A stretch of DNA of 64,000 nt from Streptomyces piniterrae (GCF_005048155.1 NZ_SUMB01000006.1:364411-428410), one strand, 5' to 3'. Counted from the first letter of the stretch, positions 1 through 7,651 are shown. A program made the numbers and translations. Notes: generated by a model from the letters alone, not told the origin.

Positions 1-442
1 TGACCCCGTCGGCGTCCTGCTCGTAGCTCACCAGCTCGGTGCCGAAGCGGATGTCGGCGCCCAGCTCCTCGGCCTTGGCGCGCAGCACCGGCTCGAAGCG
101 GTCCTGGCCGATCAGGGTCCAGCCGGTCGTGCTGACCTCGTTCGGGTCATGGCGGAAGGGCCCGTCGAACCGGCCGAGTTCGGCCCCCGTCAGCGACTCC
201 ACCTGCAGGATGTCGCCGTACTGCGCATGCGGGTTCTCCTGCGCGCGTACCTTCCGCTCCAGGCCCAGGGCCCGGATCAGCTCCATCGTGCGAGGGCTGG
301 CGGCCTGCGCCCGCGGATGCGCCGAGATGTGCGCGTGCCGCTCGACGAGGACCGGCCGTATGCCCTGCTGGGCGAGGAACAGGGACTGGGCCAGGCCCAC
401 CATGCTGCCGCCCACGATCAGTACGTCAGTTTGCTCCGTCAC
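1..442 (-). CDS. FAD-dependent aromatic monooxygenase, 3' part outside window
   Basis: The first 147 codons of a group A flavoprotein hydroxylase (PheA/TfdB, RdmE-like family), which uses FAD and NAD(P)H to hydroxylate aromatic polyketides. It begins with GTG at 442 behind an AAGGAG ribosome site. The N-terminus shows the ADP-binding beta-alpha-beta fold (VLIVGGSMVG, residues 8-17) followed by the conserved Glu-Arg after the second strand (LVERH) and HPRAQ and SPRTMEL motifs typical of the family. The gene runs off the left edge, so the C-terminal FAD/substrate parts cannot be seen. It is divergent from the polyketide operon, and the shared 271-bp gap holds a SARP-like site facing right. Tailoring oxygenase of the cluster is inferred from context. 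Confidence 0.85.
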   Translation of the reverse strand, partial: MTEQTDVLIVGGSMVGLAQSLFLAQQGIRPVLVERHAHISAHPRAQAASPRTMELIRALGLERKVRAQENPHAQYGDILQVESLTGAELGRFDGPFRHDPNEVSTTGWTLIGQDRFEPVLRAKAEELGADIRFGTELVSYEQDADGV

Positions 443-713
443 CGGATGCGCTCCTTGTCTCGATGCCGATCTGTCCCGATGGGGTTCTGTCCCGCTGCCG
501 GTTCCGTCCCGATGCGGTTCCGGACACTCCCGGCCAGCCAACAGCGGTCGGCTAGAGAACCGCTCGCACTCCGAACGCGCCCTGTATCGCGGCGACTTGG
601 GCGTCCGCTTCGTCCAGACCGCTTCGAGTGGCGCACGAGGCCCGGCTGAAATCTTCGAACCGCTGTTGACGTACCGCTGTTGACGATCCGCGCTGGACGG
701 GAGGTCTCGGGCC
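443..713. promoter_or_regulatory. Divergent intergenic region of the left monooxygenase and the polyketide operon
   Basis: This 271-bp gap holds the two opposite promoters. At 476-534 there are three imperfect copies of a 16-18-bp unit (gTCCCGatGgGGTTC type). A SARP-like triple repeat lies at 612-639 and a GGGAGG ribosome site precedes the gene at 714. No gene is apparent in the gap. Confidence 0.6.
612..639 (+). promoter_or_regulatory. SARP-type activator site, copy 1
   Basis: Three hexamers at exact 11-bp spacing are seen: GTCCAG (612-617), TTCGAG (623-628) and CACGAG (634-639). A possible -10 (TGAAAT, 647-652) follows at about the 8-bp distance usual for Streptomyces antibiotic regulatory proteins. 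The same layout recurs at 3613, 17505 and, inverted, 9160. It would activate the operon starting at 714. The binding protein is not encoded in this window. Confidence 0.6.
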
Positions 714-1166
714 GTGGTGGAAACCCTGAGTGTGCTGGTGCTGTTGGGCACCGGGCTGGTGGCGGGGGTGCTGTTCGCCGTGGCGATCAGCGTGATGCCC
801 GCCCTGATCGCGATGACGCCCGATCGCTACGTCGACACCCACAAGCTGCTCGGCAAGCGCTACGACCGGATCATGCCGTTCATCGTGAGCGGCTCCGTCG
901 TCATCGACGCGGCCTTCGCCGTGCGCGCCGAAGAGACAGGGCCCCGGGCGCTGTTCATCGCCGCCGCACTGGCCATGACCGGCGTCGCCGTGGTCTCCCA
1001 GACCCGGAACGTGCCCATCAACAACCGGGTGAAGAAGACCCGGCCCGAGGACCTCGGCCCCGGCTGGGAGGACCCGCGCGTGCAGTGGCGGGACTGGCAT
1101 CTGCTGCGCACCTGCTTCGCCGTCGCCGGCTGCGCCCTGACCGCCGCCGCCGTGGTGCTGTCATGA
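714..1166 (+). CDS. DUF1772 (anthrone-oxygenase-like) membrane protein
   Basis: A 150-aa protein with four predicted hydrophobic segments (about residues 5-30, 55-72, 82-100 and 130-149), matching the size and layout of DUF1772 proteins, a family that includes anthrone oxygenases of aromatic polyketide pathways. The loop with NVPINNRV (residues ~102-109) is the most family-like stretch. GTG at 714 is chosen over GTG at 717 because of the GGGAGG site at 699-704. Its stop overlaps the next start (ATGA), so it opens a translationally coupled operon behind the SARP-like site. A cofactor-free anthrone or quinone-forming oxygenation of the polycyclic intermediate is possible; this is inference from family and context. 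Confidence 0.7.
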   Translation: MVETLSVLVLLGTGLVAGVLFAVAISVMPALIAMTPDRYVDTHKLLGKRYDRIMPFIVSGSVVIDAAFAVRAEETGPRALFIAAALAMTGVAVVSQTRNVPINNRVKKTRPEDLGPGWEDPRVQWRDWHLLRTCFAVAGCALTAAAVVLS

Positions 1167-1723
1167 CCGCCGAGTCCGCGCAGTCCGCCCGGTCAGCGCA
1201 GTCCGCCGCGGCGGGACCGCGCATCACCCGCGCCCTGCCCGGCGCCGAGGACCGCGCCGCCGCCAATGCCCGCATGATCGCGATCCTCTCGAAGCCGGAC
1301 CCGGGACCGGTCGCCGAACATCTGGCCCTGCTGCACTTCACCGGACGCCGCTCCGGCCGGCTGCTGGTGGTACCCGCCGGAGTGCACCGCCTCGACGGCC
1401 GGCTGGTCGTGGCGACCGGCAGCGCCTGGCGGCACAACTTCGCCGGCGGCGCCGACGGCGGGCTCACCTGGCGCGGCCGGCGCAGCCCGGCCCGCTTCGA
1501 GCTGATCACGGACCCCGAGCTGACCGCCCGCGGCTACCTGGAGCTGTACGAGCGCTACGGCCCCGAGGCCGGCCGGCGCCGCCTCGGCATCGCCGTCACC
1601 GCGCAGCCCACCCTGGACGACTTCCGCGCCGCCGTCGCCGACGCCCCGCTCGCCCTCGTCGCCGTATCGGCCGACCTCGGCGACACCACCGAACTCGCCA
1701 TGAATGAGAGGACCTCCCGATGA
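1163..1723 (+). CDS. Nitroreductase/deazaflavin-dependent (Ddn, DUF385) family protein
   Basis: A 186-aa protein starting at the ATG that overlaps the previous stop. The core (about residues 50-110) has a Ddn-type strand-turn pattern: HFTGRRSGR, then a proline, a short hairpin, VVATGSAWRHNF and TWRGRR. In Ddn proteins this split beta-barrel binds F420 or, in some members, other flavins, and reduces quinones or nitro groups. Residues 1-30 are rich in Ser/Ala and probably disordered. It sits between the DUF1772 gene and the amide ligase and overlaps both (ATGA), so it is part of the biosynthetic operon, perhaps reducing a quinone intermediate. The family call is moderate; the cofactor is unknown. 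Confidence 0.55.
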   Translation: MTAESAQSARSAQSAAAGPRITRALPGAEDRAAANARMIAILSKPDPGPVAEHLALLHFTGRRSGRLLVVPAGVHRLDGRLVVATGSAWRHNFAGGADGGLTWRGRRSPARFELITDPELTARGYLELYERYGPEAGRRRLGIAVTAQPTLDDFRAAVADAPLALVAVSADLGDTTELAMNERTSR

Positions 1724-3597
1724 GCGCAATCGCCGGCTGGGTCGACTTCGAGCGGGACCTGTCCCCGCAGGCCGACGTCGTCGAGGCCATGACGGCCGCC
1801 CTGGCCCACCGCGGCCCCGACGGCCAGGGCATCTGGGCCGAGGGCCATGCCGCGCTCGCCCACCGGCGGCTGGCCCTCCGCGACACCACGGAGACCGGCC
1901 GGCAGCCGGCCGTCCACACCACCGAGGGCGGCACCACCGTCGCGGTCCTCTCGCTCGACGGTGCTGTCACCAACCACGCCGAGCTGCGCGCCGAACTGGC
2001 CACCAGGGGCCACCGGTTCACCGGCGGCGGCGACGGCGAGACCGCCCTGCACGCCTACCTGGAGTGGGGCACCGACTTCCTCCCGCACCTCGAAGGACTC
2101 TTCGCGATCGCCCTGTGGGACGCCCGCCGCCAGGAGCTCCTGCTGGCCCGCGACCGCCTCGGCGTGAAGCCGCTCAGCTACTACCCGACCCCCACCGGCG
2201 TGCTGTTCGGCTCCGAGCCCAAGGCGATCCTCGCCCACCCCGACGTGGCGCCGGTCGTGGACGCCGACGGCCTGCGCGAACTGTTCGCGCACAGCCGCAA
2301 GCCCGGCACCTCCGTCTACCGCGGCATGCGCGAGGTCGTCCCCGGCCATGTGCTCGTCGTCCGCCGCCCCGGCAGCCGGGAGCAGCGCTACTGGTCGCTG
2401 CCCGCCCGGCAGCACACCGACAGCCTCCAGGACACCGTCGACACCGTCCGCGCTCTGCTCGCCGACGCGGTCGGCTCCCATCTGCGCGCCGACGTGCCGG
2501 TGGCCGCCATGCTCTCCGGCGGTATCGACTCCAGCGCCCTGACCGCCCTCGCCCACCGGACGCTGACCGCCGACGGCGCCGGCCCGCTGCGCAGCTTCTC
2601 GGTGAACTTCACCGGCTACACCGAGAACTTCGAGCCGCACCCCACGATGCGCGCCACACCCGACGCGCCCTTCGCGGCGCTCGCCTCGCAGCACATCGGC
2701 TCCCGGCACAGCGAGATCCTGCTGGACACGGCCGCCCTCACCGACCCCGAGGTGCACGCGGCAGCGCTGCGCGTCCAGGACGCCCCGTCCCCGCTCGGCG
2801 ACATGGACGTCTCCCTCATCCAGTTCTTCGCCCGGCTCCGGGAGGCGGGCTTCGCCGCCGTGCTCTCCGGCGAGACCGCCGACGAGGTCTTCAACGGCTA
2901 CTTCTGGGCGTACGACCCGAAGCACAGCAACTCGCAGACGTTCCCGTGGGTCTCCTTCGAGCGTGGCCACGACGCCGCCGCGGGCGGCCTGGGCACCTCC
3001 ATGGTCGACCGGCAGCTGCGCAAGGAGCTCGACTTCCTCGGCTACGCCGACCAGCACTACCGCGACGCCCTCACCGAGGTCCCGCACCTCGACGGCGACT
3101 CCGCCGCCGAGCGCCGGGCCCGTGAGGTCACCTATCTCGCCCTCACCCGCTGGGCACCCACCCACCTCGACCGCGCCGACCGCATGAGCATGGCGCACGG
3201 CGTGCAGCTGCGGCCCCCGTTCTGCGACCGGGCGCTCGTCGAGTACGTCTACAACGTGCCGTCCACCATGAAGCGGGTGGCCGGCGTCGAGAAGAGCCTG
3301 CTGCGCTCCGCGGTCGCCGACCTGCTGCCCGAGGCCGTACTCCAGCGCAAGAAGAGCGCCTACCCCACCACCCAGGAAGCGGCCTACGGGGACTTCGTGC
3401 GCCGTCGGTTCGTCGAGCTGGCCACGGACCGCGACGCCGCCGTCGCCGGGCTGCTCGACACCTCGGCGTCGGCCGCTGCGCTGACCGCCGACGGCTCGCC
3501 GCAGGGCGCCTTCGCCTGGGTCGAGCGGGCCAGCATGGAAATGGTGCTGCAGCTGGAGACCTGGCTGACCGAGTACCGGATCGACCTGCGGATCTGA
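1720..3597 (+). CDS. Asparagine-synthase-like amide ligase with Ser2 replacing Cys2
   Basis: A 625-aa class II amidotransferase/asparagine synthetase homolog. The N-terminal Ntn domain (about 1-200) keeps the LAHRGPDG motif but begins M-S-A-I-A-G-W: the catalytic Cys2 that releases ammonia from glutamine is Ser. The synthetase domain (about 230-620) has an intact PP-loop, SGGIDSS (residues 266-272), and the SGETADEVFNGY motif, so ATP-dependent acyl adenylation should work. Homologs in pentangular polyketide clusters (PdmN, FdmV, RubR types) act as amide synthetases. The likely role is therefore amidation or lactam formation on a polyketide carboxylate using an amine or free ammonia. Start overlaps the previous stop (ATGA). 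The substrate is not determinable from sequence. Confidence 0.85.
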   Translation: MSAIAGWVDFERDLSPQADVVEAMTAALAHRGPDGQGIWAEGHAALAHRRLALRDTTETGRQPAVHTTEGGTTVAVLSLDGAVTNHAELRAELATRGHRFTGGGDGETALHAYLEWGTDFLPHLEGLFAIALWDARRQELLLARDRLGVKPLSYYPTPTGVLFGSEPKAILAHPDVAPVVDADGLRELFAHSRKPGTSVYRGMREVVPGHVLVVRRPGSREQRYWSLPARQHTDSLQDTVDTVRALLADAVGSHLRADVPVAAMLSGGIDSSALTALAHRTLTADGAGPLRSFSVNFTGYTENFEPHPTMRATPDAPFAALASQHIGSRHSEILLDTAALTDPEVHAAALRVQDAPSPLGDMDVSLIQFFARLREAGFAAVLSGETADEVFNGYFWAYDPKHSNSQTFPWVSFERGHDAAAGGLGTSMVDRQLRKELDFLGYADQHYRDALTEVPHLDGDSAAERRAREVTYLALTRWAPTHLDRADRMSMAHGVQLRPPFCDRALVEYVYNVPSTMKRVAGVEKSLLRSAVADLLPEAVLQRKKSAYPTTQEAAYGDFVRRRFVELATDRDAAVAGLLDTSASAAALTADGSPQGAFAWVERASMEMVLQLETWLTEYRIDLRI

Positions 3598-3612
3598 CCC
3601 CGCGGGCCGCCG

Positions 3613-3640
3613 GTCCAGACCGTTTCAAGACACGTTCGAG
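3613..3640 (+). promoter_or_regulatory. SARP-type activator site, copy 2
   Basis: GTCCAG (3613-3618), TTCAAG (3624-3629) and TTCGAG (3635-3640) occur at exact 11-bp spacing in the 91-bp gap before the core polyketide synthase genes. This is the same architecture as at 612. No clear -10 is visible at the expected distance. It would give the cyclase/cupin/KS operon its own promoter. Confidence 0.6.
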
Positions 3641-3688
3641 AACCGCCCGCGAGGGTGGGACAACGACCGAAGAAGCCAGGAGGGCAAC

Positions 3689-4060
3689 GTGCACCGCACA
3701 CTGATCGTGGCGCGGATGGACCTCGCCGACGCCGAAGGCGTCGCCAAGGTCTTCGCGGATTCGGACAGCACCGACCTGCCGCACATGGTGGGCGTCTCCA
3801 GGCGGACCCTGTTCGCCTTCCACGACCTGTACTTCCACCTCGTAGAGGCGGAGCAGGACATCGGCCCCAACCTCTACAAGGCCCGCAGCCACCCGCTCTA
3901 CAACGACATCAACACCCGGCTGCAGGAGTTCATCTCCCCCTACGACCCGAACTGGCGCGAGCCGCGTGACGCGATGGCCGTCCCGTTCTACTCATGGACC
4001 CCGCAGAGCGGGCCGGTCGTCACCCCGCCGTCCGCCCCGAACCTGGGCGGTGCCCGATGA
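3689..4060 (+). CDS. TcmI-type aromatic polyketide cyclase
   Basis: A 123-aa protein of the TcmI family (ferredoxin-like dimeric alpha/beta barrel) that closes the last ring in tetracenomycin-type polyketides. Family hallmarks are visible: the first strand LIVARMDLAD, the F-HDLYFHL stretch (about residues 43-51), and ARSHPLYNDIN (about 65-75), all at the spacing of TcmI itself. The GTG start is supported by AGGAGG at 3678-3683. Its stop overlaps the cupin start, and the order cyclase-cupin-KS-CLF mirrors tcmI-J-K-L. In pentangular clusters such cyclases act with a partner cupin on the distal rings. Confidence 0.9.
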   Translation: MHRTLIVARMDLADAEGVAKVFADSDSTDLPHMVGVSRRTLFAFHDLYFHLVEAEQDIGPNLYKARSHPLYNDINTRLQEFISPYDPNWREPRDAMAVPFYSWTPQSGPVVTPPSAPNLGGAR

Positions 4061-4488
4061 CCACCGCCGCGACCCCCAGCAAGGTCAACCTGGAAGAGGT
4101 GGCCGCCAACCGCAAGCGCGGCGGCGACATCCGGATCACCCTCAGCCCGCGCACCGTCGGCTGCACCTCAGGGTTCGGCGGCACGCTGCGCCTGGCCGAG
4201 GGCGAGTACGTCACCGAGCATCTGCACCCGTACTCCGAGGAGTTCCTGCACGTCATCTCCGGCGACCTGGAGATCACCCTCGACGACGAGCCCATACGCA
4301 TCGGTCCCGGCGACTCGCTGCTCGTCCCGATCGGTGTCCGCCACCGCCTGGTCAACGCCGGGCAGCAGCCGGCGCAGGTGGTCTTCCATCTGTCCCCGCT
4401 GGCGCCCCGCCCGGAGCTCGGCCATGTCGACACCGAGGCCCCGCTCGTCGAGGGCGGCGCCAACCCGGACGTCGGAGGGGCCCGATGA
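4057..4488 (+). CDS. TcmJ-type cupin, auxiliary polyketide cyclase
   Basis: A 143-aa single-domain cupin. Motif 1 is seen as TEHLHPYSEEFLHVISG (about residues 49-65, with two His and a Glu metal ligand set), motif 2 as GPGDSLLVPIGVRHRLVN (about 83-100). Cupins directly upstream of KS genes (TcmJ type) help late cyclization of polyketides together with the TcmI-type cyclase. ATG overlaps the cyclase stop and its own stop overlaps the KS start (ATGA at both ends), so expression is tightly coupled. The metal and exact reaction are not known. Confidence 0.85.
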   Translation: MTTAATPSKVNLEEVAANRKRGGDIRITLSPRTVGCTSGFGGTLRLAEGEYVTEHLHPYSEEFLHVISGDLEITLDDEPIRIGPGDSLLVPIGVRHRLVNAGQQPAQVVFHLSPLAPRPELGHVDTEAPLVEGGANPDVGGAR

Positions 4489-5762
4489 GCCGTCGTGCCG
4501 TCATCACCGGGGTCGGCGCCGTCGCCCCCGGCGGCATCGGCCGGGACGCCTACTGGGACCTGCTCTCCAACGGCCGTACGGCCACCCGGGAGATCAGCCT
4601 GTTCGACGCGGCGAAGTTCCGCTCCCGGGTCGCCGCCGAGTGCGACTTCGACCCGGTGGCCGCGGGCCTGAGCCCCCAGGAAGTCCGCCGGATGGACCGG
4701 GCCGCCCAGTTCGCGGTGGTCGCGGCCCGAGAGGCCGTCGAGGACAGCGGCATCGACCTCGGAGCCGTCGACCCGGGCCTGATCGGTGTCAGCATCGGCA
4801 GTGCCGTCGGCTGCACCACCGGCCTGGAGGACGAGTACGCGGTCCTGTCGGACGGCGGCCGGAACTGGCTGGTCGACCACACCTACGGCGTCCCGCACCT
4901 GTACGGCTACATGGTCCCCAGCACGCTGGCGGCCGAAGTCGCCCGGCAGGGCGGGGCGGAGGGCCCGGTCGCACTGATCTCCACCGGCTGCACCTCCGGT
5001 CTCGACGCGGTCGCCCACGGCGTCCAGCTCATCGAGGAGGGCACCGCCGACATCGTCATCGCGGGGGCCACCGACGCCCCGCTGTCGCCGATCACCTCCG
5101 CCTGCTTCGACGCGATCAAGGCCACCACGCCCAACACCGACGACGACCCCGCCCACGCCTCCCGGCCCTTCGACGGGCGCCGCGACGGCTTCGTCCTCGG
5201 CGAGGGATCCGCGGTCATGGTGATCGAGGAGGCCGGGGCCGCCCGGCGCCGCGGCGCCACCGTCTACGCCGAGGTGGTCGGCTTCGCCAGCCGCTCCAAC
5301 GCCTTCCACATGACCGGGCTCAAGCCCGACGGCCGCGAGATGGCCGAGGCCATCCGCGTCGCCCTGGACCGGGCCCGGCTCGACCCGGAGGACATCGACT
5401 ACATCAACGCGCACGGCTCGGGCACCAAGCAGAACGACCGGCACGAGACGGCCGCGTTCAAGCGGAGCCTGGGGCAGCGCGCCTACGAGGTGCCGGTCAG
5501 TTCGATCAAGTCGATGATCGGGCACTCGCTGGGTGCGATCGGCTCCCTGGAGGTCGCCGCCTGCGCGCTGGCACTGCGCCACCAGGTCGTGCCGCCGACG
5601 GCGAACCTGTCGGTCCCCGACCCGCAGTGCGACCTCGACTATGTGCCGATGACCGCCCGCGAGCACCGCATGGACCACGTGCTGAGCGTCGGCAGCGGCT
5701 TCGGCGGCTTCCAGAGCGCCATGGTCCTCGGCCGCCCCGGGAGATCGGGGGAGGCGGCATGA
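4485..5762 (+). CDS. Type II PKS ketosynthase alpha subunit (KS-alpha)
   Basis: A 425-aa beta-ketoacyl synthase, the chain-extending subunit of the minimal aromatic PKS. The catalytic set is complete and at canonical positions: Cys169 in TGCTSGLDAV, His310 in NAHGSGTKQND and His347 in MIGHSLGA. The DRxxxF-type FDGRRDGFVLGEG glycine-rich segment is also present. The protein would form a heterodimer with the CLF and take malonyl units from an ACP. The start overlaps the cupin stop. The stop (TGA 5760-5762) is followed not by the CLF start directly but by a small repeat-derived coupling ORF. Confidence 0.95.
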   Translation: MSRRAVITGVGAVAPGGIGRDAYWDLLSNGRTATREISLFDAAKFRSRVAAECDFDPVAAGLSPQEVRRMDRAAQFAVVAAREAVEDSGIDLGAVDPGLIGVSIGSAVGCTTGLEDEYAVLSDGGRNWLVDHTYGVPHLYGYMVPSTLAAEVARQGGAEGPVALISTGCTSGLDAVAHGVQLIEEGTADIVIAGATDAPLSPITSACFDAIKATTPNTDDDPAHASRPFDGRRDGFVLGEGSAVMVIEEAGAARRRGATVYAEVVGFASRSNAFHMTGLKPDGREMAEAIRVALDRARLDPEDIDYINAHGSGTKQNDRHETAAFKRSLGQRAYEVPVSSIKSMIGHSLGAIGSLEVAACALALRHQVVPPTANLSVPDPQCDLDYVPMTAREHRMDHVLSVGSGFGGFQSAMVLGRPGRSGEAA

Positions 5763-5839
5763 GCGAGCGCAGCGAGCGAATCAACAAGAGGTGCGTGCCT
5801 CGCGAATGCGGGGCCGAGCGGAGCGAGGTTTCGGCATGA
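5759..5839 (+). repeat. SERSER-type mini-repeat forming a 26-codon coupling ORF
   Basis: Between KS-alpha and CLF lies an 81-nt insert beginning ATGAGCGAGCGCAGCGAGCG and ending GAGCGGAGCGAGGTTTCGGCATGA. Its ATG overlaps the KS stop and its TGA overlaps the CLF ATG, so it encodes a 26-residue peptide (MSERSERIN...) linked by ATGA overlaps on both sides. CCTCGC (5799-5804) and GCGAGG (about 5823-5828) can pair. Elements reading MSERSERI are common, as far as I know, at Streptomyces gene junctions and are probably mobile palindromic repeats rather than functional peptides. Confidence 0.7.
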
Positions 5840-7098
5840 GTGCGCTCGGCATACCTGAGGGGCCGCGCCGGCCCGCTGTCGTCACCGGCATCGGGGTGGT
5901 CGCCCCGACCGGTATCGGGGTCCGCCGGCACTGGGAGTCGGTGCTGGCCGGCAAGAGCGGCCTGAGCCGCATCACCCGCTTCGACCCGTCCTCGTACCCG
6001 GTGAAGGTGGCCGGGGAGGTGCCCGGTTTCGAGGCCGGCGACCAGGTTCCCGGCCGGCTCGCCGTGCAGACCGACCGCTATACGCACTTCGCCCTGGCTG
6101 CCGCCCAGGCCGCCCTCGCCGACGCGGACGCCGACCCGGCGCAACTGCCCGAGTACGAGATGGCCGTGGTCACCGCGAGCTCCTCCGGCGGCACCGAGTT
6201 CGGCCAGCACGAGATGGAGCAGCTCTACCAGCGCGGCCCGGCGTGGGTCGGCGCCTACCAGTCGATCGCCTGGTTCTACGCGGCGACCACAGGACAGGTC
6301 TCCATCCGCCACGGCATGCGCGGCCCCTGCGGCGTGATCTGCGCCGAACAGGCCGGCGGACTGGACGCGTTGGGCCAGTCCCGGCGGCTGCTGGACACCG
6401 GCTCCCGGCTGGTGCTGGCCGGCGGTACGGACGCCTCGCTGTGCCCGTACGGCCTGACCGCCCAGCTGCCCACCGGCGCGCTGTCCACCGAGGACGATCC
6501 GACACGTGCCTACCTGCCGTTCGACGAGTCCGCCGGCGGCTACGCCCCGGGCGAGGGCGGGGCCATGCTGGTCGTCGAGACGGAGCAGGGCGCCCGCGAG
6601 CGGGGCGCCGGGCACTACGGCCGGATCCTCGGCTACGCCGCCGGGTTCGACCCGCCGGCCGGCTCCACGCGTCCGCCCGTGCTCGCCTCGGTGATCCGCC
6701 GGGCCCTCGCGGACGCCGGGGTCACCGCGGACGCCGTGGACGTGGTGTTCGCCGACGCCGTCGGCGTACCGGACCTCGACCGGGCCGAAGCCGGTGCGAT
6801 CAACGAGGTGTTCGGAGCCGGCCGGGTGCCGGTGACCGCACCCAAGACCCTCACCGGCCGGTTGTACGCGGGCGGTGCGGCGCTGGACGTGGCGACCGCC
6901 CTGCTCAGCCTGAGCGCCGGCGTCATCCCGCACACCGCTGGCCCCGGCCGCCCCGCCCCCGGGCTGGACATCGACCTGGTCGTCGACCGCCCACGGCACA
7001 CCGCACCCCGGATCGCCGTGGTCCTGGCCCGAGGGCACGGCGGCTTCACGTCCGCGCTGGTCGTGGACGCCGGGGACCGCACCGACCACATCAAGTGA
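5836..7098 (+). CDS. Type II PKS chain length factor (KS-beta)
   Basis: A 420-aa KS-fold partner of KS-alpha lacking the active-site Cys. At the equivalent position it has the diagnostic Gln in ICAEQAGGLDAL. The second His region is degenerate (FADAVGVPDLDRAE), as usual for CLFs. The subunit primes the system and sets the number of condensations; the number cannot be read safely by eye. ATG at 5836 is preferred over upstream in-frame starts because it overlaps the mini-ORF stop and begins MSALGIPEG, directly before the conserved PAVVTGIGVVAPTG fold start. Confidence 0.93.
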   Translation: MSALGIPEGPRRPAVVTGIGVVAPTGIGVRRHWESVLAGKSGLSRITRFDPSSYPVKVAGEVPGFEAGDQVPGRLAVQTDRYTHFALAAAQAALADADADPAQLPEYEMAVVTASSSGGTEFGQHEMEQLYQRGPAWVGAYQSIAWFYAATTGQVSIRHGMRGPCGVICAEQAGGLDALGQSRRLLDTGSRLVLAGGTDASLCPYGLTAQLPTGALSTEDDPTRAYLPFDESAGGYAPGEGGAMLVVETEQGARERGAGHYGRILGYAAGFDPPAGSTRPPVLASVIRRALADAGVTADAVDVVFADAVGVPDLDRAEAGAINEVFGAGRVPVTAPKTLTGRLYAGGAALDVATALLSLSAGVIPHTAGPGRPAPGLDIDLVVDRPRHTAPRIAVVLARGHGGFTSALVVDAGDRTDHIK

Positions 7099-7125
7099 GC
7101 CCTCATACGAGAAAGGCAGGAAGGC

Positions 7126-7158
7126 ATGAGCGCATTCACCGTGGAGGCCCGATTCTGA
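7126..7158 (+). pseudogene. Apparent acyl carrier protein remnant (10 codons)
   Basis: At the place where type II PKS operons carry the ACP gene, a well-formed ribosome site (AGGAA, 7118-7122) and ATG are followed by only MSAFTVEARF and a TGA. The TGA overlaps the next start (TGATG). MSAFTVE resembles the N-terminus of aromatic-PKS ACPs, and nothing with an ACP phosphopantetheine DSL motif occurs elsewhere in the window. The simplest reading is an internal deletion of roughly 70 codons that kept the start and the coupling stop. A natural deletion, an edited strain or an assembly collapse cannot be told apart here. It could also be an unrelated leader peptide. Confidence 0.55.
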
Positions 7159-7631
7159 TGGCGGGCCACACCAGCAACTCCGTTGTCATCGACGCCCCGA
7201 TGGACCTCGTCTGGGAGCGCACCAACGATGTGGCGTCCTGGACCGAGCTGTTCAGCGAGTACTCCGTCGCCGAGATCCTGGAGCAGGACGGCCCGACCGT
7301 CACCTTCCGGCTGGCCCTGCACCCCGACGAGAACGGCAAGGTGTGGAGCTGGGTCTCCCGGCGCACCACCGACGTCGCGACCCGTACCGTCCGCGCCCAC
7401 CGCGTGGAGACCGGCCCGTTCGAGCACATGAACATCCACTGGGAGTACACCCAGACCGACGACGGCGTCCGGATGCAGTGGACCCAGGACTTCCACATGA
7501 AGGACGGGGCGCCGCTCGACGACGCGGGCATGACGGACCGCATCAACCGCAACACCGTGGTCCAGATGAACCTGATCAAGGAAAAGCTGGAGGCCGCCGC
7601 GCGCGCCGCCCTCACCGCCCGAACCCGCTGA
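7158..7631 (+). CDS. Polyketide aromatase/cyclase (SRPBCC, TcmN-N/WhiE-VI type)
   Basis: A 157-aa single START/SRPBCC-domain cyclase. Typical features are the opening NSVVIDAPMDLVWERTNDVASW, the mid RTVRAHRVETGPFEHMNIHWEY strand pair and the C-terminal helix NRNTVVQMNLIKEKLE. Single-domain members fold and aromatize the first ring of non-reduced or C-9-reduced poly-beta-ketone chains (TcmN N-terminal domain, WhiE-ORFVI, pentangular cyclases). The start overlaps the stop of the ACP remnant (TGATG). With the TcmI-type cyclase and the cupin it completes a three-cyclase set as in pentangular polyphenol clusters. Confidence 0.9.
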   Translation: MAGHTSNSVVIDAPMDLVWERTNDVASWTELFSEYSVAEILEQDGPTVTFRLALHPDENGKVWSWVSRRTTDVATRTVRAHRVETGPFEHMNIHWEYTQTDDGVRMQWTQDFHMKDGAPLDDAGMTDRINRNTVVQMNLIKEKLEAAARAALTARTR

Positions 7632-7651
7632 CGCAACAGGAGGCAAACACC

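Noticed and set aside
1555..3198. 547-aa minus-strand ORF opposite the amide ligase, and similar long antisense ORFs at 10867-13413, 16404-19865, 21424-23931 and 25754-28114
   Set aside because: Shadow frames of high-GC coding strands: low-complexity Gly/Ala/Val/Glu composition and no domain motifs. The sense strand has clear families.
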